64,000 nt of DNA, taken from the NCBI RefSeq assembly GCF_022458985.1, contig NC_061782.1, forward strand, positions 15,297,172 to 15,361,171, written 5' to 3'. This DNA is from Mugil cephalus. Lineage: Eukaryota > Chordata > Actinopteri > Mugiliformes > Mugilidae. The stretch's first letter is position 1, and each line of letters begins with the position of its first letter. Shown here in pieces: positions 49,301 to 58,700 of this stretch. A program made the position numbers and the translations under genes. A model generated the notes under the pieces. It was not told the DNA's origin, ran no database searches, and saw nothing but the letters and a program-made list of their open reading frames with translations.

Positions 49301-52300
49301 GAAAGTGCGTCTACATGTGTGTGTGCGTGTCCCTCCCCTGAGTGCAGATGAAAGATATAAAAAGACGCATCATACCGCCTCTGTTGCATACTGTGGGGGA
49401 TATCTCAAATGCAAATGGTGGAACGGACCAGACAGACATTGTGGTTATGACTTGCTGAAAGTGGAATCTGCTCTTGTGTTAAGGAGGAAGTGTTCACAGG
49501 CGAGGGACACCAACAGAAACATCTCTGCTTCTCCGACTATTTTTGAGCCGTGTTTTAAAAGCTGTATCGCTGGCTGTGTCATATTTTTCATCAGTTCACT
49601 GTTTCCACAGCAGCATTGCGGGGCTTCTGCTGCCTCTATTGTGGTAAAGCTATAATTACAACAAGCCCACCTCTGATGATAGTGTATCACCAGAGAAAAG
49701 CAATAAACACTAACATAGCAGCGCTCCCAAACACACTGCTCGGCACTGATCTGATAGCTGCTCTGGCTGACTGCAGCTTACTTAGCTGGAGGAGAACTTC
49801 TCATTATCAGTGGAGCTGGCACGCAGTGCCCCACTGTGCACTGGGGTTGTTTTTAATCTCTGGTCCTGCCCTTCAGAGGCATCCCTCTCCCTGCTCTATG
49901 ACCGACTGCTGTAATTACTTGTGCATATTATCTGATGGAAGCGGTGCATCTGCAGCACACAAAATCCATTTAGGTGTCAAAACAAAACTGTACACGTTGC
50001 AGCAGAGCCTGTGGAAATAATTCACTGTAATCAGTGTTGTTTCATGTGTTGGTTGTGGTGGATGCAGTCCCTTTGAAGTATGTGAGTTGCTGGTGTCCTT
50101 TCTGGAGTTGACGATTAGAAAATTCAGTAAAGAAAAGAGAGAAATTGTCTTCTTGTAGGGTTGGCACAGTGGTTAATATTGATGCCTCGTAACTGATGCT
50201 TCATTACTTGATTTTAAAACTAACTAAGTTAGATTACAAGCATGTGACGCATGTATGCAGTCTGTGCCTGTACACAAGCCGTAGTAACTGCTTACCGATA
50301 CTGAGATGTTAAAAGCATTTGTAGCAAATTAAATGAAATTACTAAAATGACCTTTGAGCTGTCTGTGTTTACACATACACTATGTGGGCCATGGGTCTGG
50401 AGGGCCATTGGTTAAATAAGCATGGATGAAGGTCCACTGAGCAAAGCATCCAACCCCTCCATGGTTCTTGGTGCTGCATGTGGCTGCCCACTGTGCTCAC
50501 TACTCACTGTGTATGTAGAGATAGACAATATGGACAATAACGGTTTTTCACCTCGTAGAGCCATGTTGAAAATGGAAAATGGCTTAGTATTTGGTTAAAA
50601 TCAATCAGTGTAGGGTATTATTTAGTGTGCAACATCTCTATGAATTGTTCTGTTTTTCTGGGAATAGTAATCTTCGTCAGACCTTAGTAGCTTGCCACTG
50701 CAATCACCTTGCTGTGCTCAGCATAGTGCTCCACTAATCATTTTTCATACTGAGTGCTGTTCTACACGTACCTTACCCTTGGTTTATGTTCTTGTCCCTG
50801 TTGCCCCCCACCACCTGTGATGCAGCCTCAGCCTTTAATAATGTTATTAAGCCTCTTCGCAGACTTTGGCCACCACCTCTGCCCTGCTGTGTTCTCACTC
50901 TTTCTTTCCATCACCCAAAGAGATGGAAAAGCAGTATGTGTTCCCAAGCACAAAGCAACAACAATAACAGAACCAGCCTGTTTTTTTCCAGTCTTCTGAA
51001 CAAACTCATTGTAACAAAAGAAAGAAAAAATGAACTGAAAATGACCTTGAATTCACTGCTGTTTCAGTACGTTCAAAATGTTACAACAGGTTTTTGAAAG
51101 ACACATTTAGTGCGAAGAGACAGAGTTCACTATATATTCAGTAAATACGCAAACAACACTTCTACAGGACAGGTGCATAAATCTATTTAATAGGTACTGA
51201 ACCATTGCACAGCACATAGATGAAATACTGTTTCTTAATAACAATTAGAGGAGCAGGTCAATTTCCTGATTCTCACTGATGACAAATATATTCTTTTCAT
51301 CTATGTTTGACTGTTGGATTCCTGTTGTAGATTTCCACTTGAGTTCTGAAAACGGATCAATAACTGATGATTTACCACGTCTGTTTCATTGCTGTATTAT
51401 AGTATGTACTGTATATATATATCCCAGTTTTTCTCATCTACTCTTGCTTAATGATGATAATAATGCATCATACACCATTGATTTGAGAATTTGTGTGCCC
51501 AACTATACTGGTTAAAACTCTAACTTTATGTGGTTCTGAGCACGCTATACCTTGTGCACCAGTTGAATTACAGTACATAGCAAAGCAAACGAACATGACA
51601 GTTGTCACTGCTTTTGTGCGACGAAGCAGAAGGTTCAAAATAAGCCTTCATTCTTTATCAGGGTTGGACGGTTCTGTAGGAAAAATAGGTCAGTTGCTAT
51701 CTACTCCGAAGACTGTTGACTCTCCGGTGCCATATTCTATTTTCCTTCATTAAGCTGTTTTTTGACTTTTATCACTGATATTTGGTTCCTCTTTGTCTCT
51801 CCTACATGCAGTTTTAATCTTTTCATTGTGGCTCTCCTTCCACAGCAAAATCCAGTCCGGCAACAAGCTAGTCCTGGCCATCACCACCGAAGCTTGTCAG
51901 GGGAAGGACAACTTTGTCCGCTACCTGGAGCACGTTCAGGCCGTAGTCACTGTCAACGCCAGCCGCCGCGGAGACCTCAACATCAACATGACCTCACCCA
52001 TGGGCACGAAGTCCATACTGTTGAGCCGGAGGCCCCGTGACGACGACGCCAAGGTGGGCTTTGACAAGTGGCCCTTCATGACCACCCACACCTGGGGCGA
52101 GGACCCCCGTGGTACCTGGATCCTCGAGGTGGGCTTTCAGGGTGACGAGCCACAGCGCGGGGTCCTGAAGGAGTGGACTCTCATGTTGCACGGAACACAA
52201 AGTGCCCCTTATATAGACCAGATAGTGCGTGATTATCAGTCCAAACTTGCCATGTCAAAAAAGGAGGAGCTGGAAGAGGAGCTGGATGAGGCTGTGGAGA

Positions 52301-52335
52301 GAAGTCTGAAGAGTTTGCTGAGTAAAAACAACTAA
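28140..52335 (+). CDS. pcsk2: proprotein convertase subtilisin/kexin type 2 (PC2), 12 exons, 641 aa
   Basis: A calcium-dependent serine endoprotease of secretory granules that cleaves prohormones at dibasic sites; in vertebrates it needs the 7B2 chaperone. Exons: 28140-28322, 30093-30197, 33602-33715, 34176-34284, 35028-35065, 39498-39574, 40481-40569, 41093-41268, 44530-44745, 45949-46049, 47375-47602, 51846-52335. All are GT-AG and in phase, and the exon count equals human PCSK2. Residues 1-27 are a signal peptide. The propeptide follows, with an internal basic site RRSKR83 and the activation site SRQKR111. The kexin-type catalytic domain has Asp169, His210 and Ser386. The oxyanion residue is Asp312 (SGDGG) instead of Asn, which is diagnostic of PC2. 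The P domain contains RRGDL. The protein ends in a charged amphipathic helix ([20 protein letters not shown]) linked to granule sorting. Length is close to the human protein (638 aa). Neighbours otor and bfsp1 match the human locus. Confidence 0.97.
28555..28568. promoter_or_regulatory. pcsk2: perfect CRE palindrome in pcsk2 intron 1
   Basis: TGATGACGTCATCA is a 14-bp perfect palindrome containing the consensus cAMP response element TGACGTCA. It lies 233 bp after the exon 1 donor. Function is inferred only. Confidence 0.5.
28688..28711. repeat. A24 homopolymer in pcsk2 intron 1
   Basis: Run of 24 adenines. It may be the tail of an old retroposed sequence, but no unit is recognised upstream. 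Confidence 0.9.
30093..30197 (+). CDS. pcsk2: pcsk2 coding exon 2 (propeptide, residues 62-96)
   Basis: [11 protein letters not shown] matches the family propeptide. It is followed by a very basic stretch ([14 protein letters not shown]) carrying the internal propeptide cleavage site. This stretch is more Arg/Ser-rich than in human. Confidence 0.94.
30198..33601. other. pcsk2 intron 2, no other gene seen
   Basis: 3.4 kb of AT-rich sequence without a supported coding region or RNA gene; the open frames here lack recognisable homology. Confidence 0.65.
33602..33715 (+). CDS. pcsk2: pcsk2 coding exon 3 (activation site, residues 97-134)
   Basis: Contains the autoactivation site RQKR111|GYRNIND, then [10 protein letters not shown] at the catalytic-domain start. 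Both introns are phase 0. Confidence 0.95.
34176..34284 (+). CDS. pcsk2: pcsk2 coding exon 4 (catalytic Asp, residues 135-171)
   Basis: Encodes [20 protein letters not shown] and IAIMDDG with the catalytic Asp169. Its acceptor (GAGTGATTAG) has a poor pyrimidine tract, but homology and phase fix the boundary. Confidence 0.93.
35028..35065 (+). CDS. pcsk2: pcsk2 coding exon 5 (38 bp, residues 171-183)
   Basis: Encodes [13 protein letters not shown] between ATTTCAG and GTGAGT. The exon is tiny and followed by a 4.4-kb intron (35066-39497). Confidence 0.94.
35066..39497. other. pcsk2 intron 5, no other gene seen
   Basis: The largest intron apart from intron 11. Mixed composition with an A tract near 36064-36075 and T-rich stretch near 36380-36400. 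No supported gene. Confidence 0.65.
39498..39574 (+). CDS. pcsk2: pcsk2 coding exon 6 (residues 184-209)
   Basis: Encodes [19 protein letters not shown] then TDDWFN, directly before the catalytic His. Codon 209 (Ser) is split AG|T. Confidence 0.95.
40481..40569 (+). CDS. pcsk2: pcsk2 coding exon 7 (catalytic His, residues 209-239)
   Basis: Encodes [20 protein letters not shown] with catalytic His210, then [11 protein letters not shown]. Confidence 0.96.
41093..41268 (+). CDS. pcsk2: pcsk2 coding exon 8 (residues 239-297)
   Basis: Encodes [36 protein letters not shown] and [12 protein letters not shown]. Nearly identical to the mammalian protein. Confidence 0.96.
42462..42560. repeat. possible fish interspersed-repeat remnant in pcsk2 intron 8
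   Basis: The order GTCCTGCTCAAGTGCACTTC then AGCAAGGTG then GGGACCTCTGGTTGAAGGGC resembles a repeat end I know as common in fish genomes. Family unassigned. Confidence 0.3.
43498..43553 (+). repeat. fish repeat fragment, 5' half (pcsk2 intron 8)
   Basis: ACTACCGCTTATCCTCACTA then GGGTCGCGGGGGTTGCTGGA is a widespread fish repeat motif. It stops where the next half (GCCTATCCCAGC...) would normally begin. Confidence 0.6.
44530..44745 (+). CDS. pcsk2: pcsk2 coding exon 9 (oxyanion Asp, residues 298-369)
   Basis: Encodes [20 protein letters not shown] with Asp312 in the oxyanion hole, then [18 protein letters not shown] and [20 protein letters not shown]. Confidence 0.96.
45054..45114 (+). repeat. 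fish repeat fragment, 3' half (pcsk2 intron 9)
   Basis: GGAGCCTATCCCAGCGGGAT then ACACCCTGTACTGGTCACCA then GTCTATTGCAGGG is the usual continuation of the fragment at 43498-43553, but lies 1.5 kb away beyond pcsk2 exon 9. Confidence 0.6.
45949..46049 (+). CDS. pcsk2: pcsk2 coding exon 10 (catalytic Ser, residues 370-403)
   Basis: Encodes [20 protein letters not shown] with nucleophile Ser386. NCT at 377-379 is a potential N-glycosylation site. The donor GTATGT splits an Asn codon. Confidence 0.96.
47375..47602 (+). CDS. pcsk2: pcsk2 coding exon 11 (catalytic end and P-domain start, residues 403-479)
   Basis: Encodes [40 protein letters not shown] and [18 protein letters not shown]. The donor GTGAGT leaves phase 2. 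Confidence 0.95.
47603..51845. other. pcsk2 intron 11, no other gene seen
   Basis: 4.2 kb intron. A small GC-rich inverted repeat (GCCCC...GGGGC) sits at about 48252-48268, a pyrimidine-rich stretch at 48770-48930 and a T20-type tract at 49207-49226. No supported gene. Confidence 0.6.
51846..52335 (+). CDS. pcsk2: pcsk2 coding exon 12 and stop (P domain and tail, residues 479-641)
   Basis: Encodes the P domain ([60 protein letters not shown]) and the C-terminal helix ending LSKNN. TAA at 52333-52335. Confidence 0.96.
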
Positions 52336-52902
52336 AGTCACATCCGCATGTTGCCAACTGTTTCACTTTATCTTTCTCCCTCTCTGCAGTCTCGCTCTGT
52401 CCCTCTCTAGATCTCAATGCATCTCCTTAATTCTTCTCAGCCTCTTGTTATCCTCCCCTCTGTCCACCTCTCCACCCTCCCCTCCCCTCTCTGCTTTTTG
52501 TTATCAAGTGTTTCAATTAGCCCCCCTCAATGAATGTTTCTTGTAATCCAGTCACAATGAAAATGTAACCCTCAGTAATCTGTTCTTCATAGAGTAACTA
52601 TATCACCAGAATTTTTACACTCTACAGAACTGTACATATACCAAATATAAGCCACTATTTCATGGTCTTGCTTTAACTGCCCCACACCTCTCTTCTGCCA
52701 ACTGTTGTACAGTTTGTGACTGTAAATGATTTTATGTGTCATTCTACTTAAAGTTTAATATCTTGCAAACAGAGCAGTGATATCTCTTTCTGTTTATATT
52801 TTTGTGACATGCACTGTTTCTATAAACAAGGAAAGGAATGTGTAATTCATTTTGCAGCCTGTGGTCATCAGTTCATATTTCATAATCTTTGACGTATACT
52901 AT

Positions 52903-52908
52903 AATAAA
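52903..52908 (+). terminator. pcsk2: pcsk2 polyadenylation signal
   Basis: AATAAA about 570 bp after the stop codon, followed by an ATTAAA at 52924-52929. Either or both may be used. Confidence 0.65.
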
Positions 52909-52929
52909 TCTATTCAGCTGTTTATTAAA

Positions 52930-54160
52930 GCACTTGAGTGATTTGGGACACACTGCCAAAGATAGCGGCTAAATGTAAAGCATTCCTCTCTGTCACTTGA
53001 GGAAACTGCAGAAAGGCAGACTTTGATAAAATCACATGATGGAGAATGCGGAGGAAATTTATTGCGGTCCAAAAAAATGTATTAATTAAATTGGCGCACA
53101 ATCATTTTAGTGGGCCAGAGAAAAGGGTAACCGAAGATTATTGTTTTAATCAATCACCAGACTCCCCCTAAAAAGTGAAGCCTCAGCTACAGTACGCATG
53201 TGAGTTAAGATAATAATAAATGTAGTATCAGTCAGTCATACTGTCGTAGTAATTATTAGCAACGCTTTAAAACATAAAATAAAATTGACTTTTATGGGCA
53301 AATGTATGCCATGTGCAAACAAAAAAAGGCACATTTTTATGTGAAATACAACTTTCTGGAAACCAAAAATCCACAATATGCTCCCTGAGATGCCCCAACA
53401 ATGAGCTAGTTAGCATTTAATAAGCTAAGCTAAGACAGACAGAAATTTGAAGCTAGCTGCAACTTAAGAGGAAGTATGAACGTAGGGTTTGAATTTGAAC
53501 CAGAGTGGCAGAACCACAAACACTAATTCTAATACTTGTGTTGCTGCTGAACAAATACTATCAACTTTGAGCTTTTCATCTTTGTCCTCACGTGCAAACA
53601 GTAGGTTTAAGGGTTTATAATGAAACAAGTTTTCATGGCTTCATGCATTTGTTAAACACATGGGATATTGGACTGTACCATAACCAGCACACTAATAATG
53701 AACTCGGGCACTAATTCATTTAACCAACATTAGTCCAACTCAATCAATGTAAAAAATTATATATTAAATTTTTGATGTACAGTTCTGACTAGCTTAATTA
53801 GTTTTGCTCACTACCTCTTTTATGTCTTTGACTTTATCATCCTCTCTTTTTCCTCTTATTATTCTCATCATCATTCTAATGACAGACTTGACCTACAATG
53901 ACTGCACAGGACACTGCAAACTACTCAAGGCCACATAAAAAATGAATGAGCTTCCAGTGGATGCTGCAGCATTTAAATAGACCCAGAGTTAAGGTGTGAA
54001 GGACACTGGATACAACTCATCTCCAAACAGTTAAGCATTTTAAAATAATAAATATAATTTAAACCCAATATACAGATAATCATATAAATATGTGAGATGC
54101 TTGGTGCACAGTGTTGGTCTTAAAATAACCCAAACAAGGTGTGAATTGATGTTTGTATCT
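52930..54160. other. spacer between convergent pcsk2 and bfsp1
   Basis: AT-rich sequence of about 1.2 kb without a supported gene. It separates the two tail-to-tail transcription units. Confidence 0.6.
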
Positions 54161-54164
54161 CTTT

Positions 54165-54170
54165 TTTATT
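54165..54170 (-). terminator. bfsp1: candidate bfsp1 polyadenylation signal (distal)
   Basis: AATAAA on the minus strand about 535 bp after the stop codon. A second AATAAA on the minus strand lies nearer, at 54334-54339. Confidence 0.5.
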
Positions 54171-54333
54171 ATTCAATATATCAAAGCAAATTAATACACA
54201 GCAAAATTGTGCTGAGGGCAGGCGGTGGCATCCAATTAAACAAATGAGTTCAAAGGGGAAAGTTGGAGTTCTAAGTCAGAGTTCAAAAGGGCGGCACAAC
54301 TTCTCAGATTTTTCTTTCTTTTTTTCTTTTTTT

Positions 54334-54339
54334 TTTATT
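54334..54339 (-). terminator. bfsp1: candidate bfsp1 polyadenylation signal (proximal)
   Basis: AATAAA on the minus strand about 365 bp after the stop codon, directly at the edge of a duplicated segment. Confidence 0.45.
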
Positions 54340-54340
54340 G

Positions 54341-54645
54341 GTGGCATAGAGTTTTGGTATTCATTGTCCCAAGTTTTCAGACAGTAAAGGACTCATAGCT
54401 CATAGCTCAGAGTATGGGTGCGAGTCGAACAACAACAGCAGTACTCATGGAACCAGCAAAACGTATTCTGGACACAAGACCAGAGAGACTGCAAGCAAAT
54501 GAAGGAGCATTGTTTATCAGAGCAGGAATGTGTGATTGGTCTTTATGCATGGTTGGTCTCCCTAAGGGAAATATTAGTGTTAATAAAGTAGTTTGAGGAA
54601 GTTTCTTATGTAGTCTGATCCCGACATTCGTATCCTCTTCTCAGT
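54341..54645. repeat. direct repeat copy A, in bfsp1 3' UTR
   Basis: Near-identical over about 300 bp to 56498-56784, same orientation. Shared blocks include GGCATAGAGTTTTGGTATTC, CAAGTTTTCAGACAGTAAAG and GGAACCAGCAAAACGTATTC. Copy A carries an extra CATAGCTCAGA-type insertion and a 6-bp GCGAGT insertion. Confidence 0.9.
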
Positions 54646-54704
54646 AGGGAACCTGGACCATGTAGGACCTTGGTGGAGTCAAGTCTTAATCAGGCGGCGT
54701 GGTT

Positions 54705-55711
54705 TCAGTGTTTCTTCTTACTGGACTTCTCAATCATGGTCTCTACAACCATGGAAGTCTCCTCATAACCTTTAACTTTGCGGTCATTGGAGAACTTCTC
54801 CACAGACTCCATCACCTCCACTTTCTCATAGCTCATGGTGTCTGGTGTGTAGCTGCTTGAACTAGTGCTGGTGCTGGTGCCAGTGCTAGTGCTGGAACTA
54901 GAGCTGGTGCTGTCACCACGAGTAGCAGGTTTTGGGATGGGCCCACTTGGGCCGTTGTCACCCCTGGTTTTCTTGGAGTGATTGCCAGCTGGGTTGGGAT
55001 CTTTGTGGCCAGAGTTTGGACCAAAGGGTGGAGGGACTGGGCTTGGGTCCTTAGCATGAGGCTGAGGCTCTCCATTATTTTGTTTTCCTTTACCTCCATT
55101 ATCCTTAGCTCTTCCACCCTTATTATCCTCCTTTCCTCCTCCCCCAGTAGAGGGCGGGGTGGGGCCGAGGGGCCTAGGGTCTGGCATGGGCTGAGGAGGT
55201 GGAGGAGAGGGTGTGCTACGTCCAAAAGGCTCATAAGGAGACATCATCCCATCTCTGATAGTGACGTAGATGTGGCCAGCAGATGGTGTGGAGGTGTAGA
55301 AGCAGGGATCCAGGTAGCTGCCGTCACCAGTGACAAGGACATAACGGCCCTTGGTGTAGAAATCAGCGATTGGTTCAGGCCTCTTGTACTTCCTCATTCT
55401 GTCTCTGACAATGTTACAAAGAGTGTCAAAGGCTTTGCTAATCTGAGCTCCATCTGGTACATCCTGTGGAGACACTCGAGTGAAATTAGGACTCTGCTCT
55501 TTTTTCTCCACGTTCTCTTCCAGCACTTGCTCAGATGGGAACATCTTTGTTTTCTCATCTGGAGCTTCTCCACTAGCTCCATCATTTCTCTCCTCTTGTC
55601 TGCTGTCCATCACATCTTTTGGGGTCAGGTCCTTCTTTTTCAGGACCTTCTTGGCCAGTATCTTCTGCCGGGGTTTGATACTGGTGATATCCTGGATGGC
55701 CTGGGTGATAT
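54705..55711 (-). CDS. bfsp1: bfsp1 coding exon 8 and stop (tail, residues 351-685)
   Basis: The single long tail exon, as in mammals. It carries the cleavage/myristoylation motif VPDGAQIS (residues 435-442), the [15 protein letters not shown] block, a Pro/Gly-rich and Ser/Thr-rich stretch, and the conserved C-terminus ending KKKH. TGA at 54705-54707. Confidence 0.95.
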
Positions 55712-58700
55712 CTGAACACAAATGAAGCATAAGTCAAGTAGCTGAAAGTGATGGACTAAAAAAAATGCCAAAACACATACACAGAGTACATGTAATATCC
55801 ATAACCAGATATTACAAGATATTACGTTAAATGATCAGGAGATTCCTAAGAGAAGATATAATTGTCTCAACTACAATGGCAACTGATTGTGCACTCAGCA
55901 GTCATTGTCAATGTAAACCAGCTGCGATGTGTCCTTACCTCTCCCCCTGCTTGATGCAGAAGGTGTGTGAGTGTAGCGGTAATTAGTTGTAAACAGGGTA
56001 ATAGGAGAGCCAATTATTGCTGAATTCAACCTGCAGGAAAGAGAGCAGAAAATGTCACCCATGAAAACCAATACACTGGGGTTCATTATGCATGGAAATC
56101 TGGTAAGGAAGTGAGTCATTCACATTTGTAAAATCAGTAAACAATAGGTAGCTTTAAATTACACAAATATGAATAATCTTACATTAAAAGTGAACTAGAG
56201 AAAAGCATTTGTAATCATACGGGGCCATCTGCTGGCTGGTTCCTCTTTCTACATTAAAAAGATCTCAACCTCTACAGCTGTAAAGTAGTCTGCATTTCTA
56301 CGGTTGCACTCACAATATTTATGCAATGTTTTTTTTTTAATGCTAATGCTTTCAGTATTCTTCAGTGTAAATAATGTTAAATGTTGCTATTTTTTTAAGA
56401 ATTATTTTATTTATTTATTTATTTTGGTCAAGAGGCATTGCAAGAAGTTCTTGGAGGTCACATAATGAGATGACATTTAGTCTTGTCTTTTAAATCTGTG
56501 GCATAGAGTTTTGGTATTCATTGTCCCAAGTTTTCAGACAGTAAAGGACTCATAGCTTTGAGTATGGGTCGAACAACAACAGCAGTACTCATGGAACCAG
56601 CAAAACGTATTCTGGACACAAGAACAGAGAGACTGCAAGCAAATGAAGGAGCATTGATTATCAGAGCACGAATGTGGGTTGGTCTTCATGCATGGTTGGT
56701 CTCCCTCAGAGAAACATTAGTGTTAATAAAGTAGTCTGAGGAAACGTGTTATTTGTCTGATCCTGACATCAGTATCTTCTTCAGTGTTAATCATAATATT
56801 ACTTAATAATTTGAGTAACTAAAATGTAAATATGAACTAATGTGTAAATAGGAACTGAAACTTGACTCTGTAAGGACCACATCATTTCTGGCTTTAGCCA
56901 TGCCTCTTGTGGGATTTTATGAGAATACAAACCATTAAATTTGACATTTTATGTCAGCCAATGGTTGAGCTCTGTTCCTCTGTGTCAATTTTTAATAACC
57001 TGAAGTGAACCATTAACCTTTTCAGGGAGGCTTTGCATGTCTGTGGGAGTGTCTCAGCCAAGCTGAGGCACTTTACCTGGTATCTTCGTTCTCAATAATC
57101 CTCTTGTATCTCTCCAGCTCGTTCTCAAGAGACATCTGGTACATGGCCAGGTGACGACATTCACTAGTGACCTTCTCCAGGGACCTCTCTGCTTCCTCGA
57201 TCTCCTTCCGCAGAGATTCGATTTTCTCGTTGTACATGTGGATCTCATCGTCATAACTTTCCTGTGTGTTTTTGATCGATTGCTCCAACACTGCAGTCTT
57301 AAAGAAGAAGTGGAAACAGGGTTTAAGAAATGATATCAAGTGAAAACAATCAGGTTGTTGAAAAGAAAGTTTCATCAATAATAATAGTAATATAACAATA
57401 ACACAGTATGTGTTGTGAATGATGGAAGGATCAATGTTTGAAGACAAATAAAACATCGTAACTGACAAAAATAAATGATTAACATCATCCAAAAAGAAAA
57501 ATGTATCGTGCTTAACAAAAGCAAAGTGAAGATGATTGCTTGTGCAAATGCAGAAGCAGGTCAACATCAATGGGAACAATGCAGCCAAGTGAAGAAACTT
57601 TTGAAATCAATGCAGCGACTGGTTGGTAATTTGTCTTCAATTATACCAAAAGCAGTCCACACTCACAAAATCCATAACCACATTGTCATGAGATGATCAT
57701 GGCTGACACCTAGTGGTACATCTGCAGCATCTGTATCTAGCACACCAACATCACGGAGACTGCAGAGTGAAGGCCTGCGGTCTCCATTTAATGCCTTGTT
57801 ATGTTTGTCATTCTTGAATGGAAACATCCAACAAAATCAAATGACAAAAGAAAAGTGAAGATGAAAACTAAACTGAGACTCATTTATTATTCAAATCGCT
57901 ACTATGACAGTAAACTGGCTACATTTGAAAAGTCTTTTGTAGACCAAATAATTCATCAGTTAATTCATTAATTTTAGAAAAAATAGTGTAGTTAAAACAG
58001 CATTTGTTTTTGTTCTTTTTTTTTTTTTTACGTGTCTTGCCATAATTGTCAACTTAGTGGTTGGACAAAAGAGAAGGACACAAAACCGCATGTAATTAAC
58101 GTGACACCTCCTGTTGTCATGGTGACCCACCTCACTCTGTAGGCGTTGTTTCTGGGCCTGCAGCTGACAGAGGGCGCTCTTATATTCCTCCAGCTGACTC
58201 TGCAGCCCTGGCACTTTCCTCTGGGCCAGCAGCTTCTCCTGCTCCTGCACACATTAAGCCCAAATCATTACGACAACATGCAGACAACTACGGCTGTCTG
58301 AGTATCCCTCTGTGGATTTAAAAATGTAATGACTGATTGTTGAACAGGAGGGGATTGAGACAACTAACAGTAGTGATTATATTTTAGATCAGTCTTCTTA
58401 GAGTTTAGTTATATCATTAGAGCTGTACTCATTCCACCTGATATATTAAACAAAATAACTATAATTGAATCCATGCTTGTGGCATTGTTCCTGAAACGAA
58501 GATTCCCTAAAGAGAAATGATGTGAATTAGGATGACGCTTTGTTTAAGTGAGTGATTTAACTTGAATCTGACCAAGTTTCGTATGTTGTAACAAAAGCAT
58601 CTGGCAAGTTGAGGCTTACATAAATAAAACTGGGTGGTGGTTCAGACAAATCAGCTTAAATTTGTATTTTAAGTGTTACGTTTGTTACATTGATTAACTA

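Noticed and set aside
54978..55715. Long open frame (245 codons) on the plus strand opposite bfsp1 exon 8
   Set aside because: It is antisense to a well-supported coding exon with biased codon use, has no recognisable domain, and its product is a low-complexity hydrophobic shadow.
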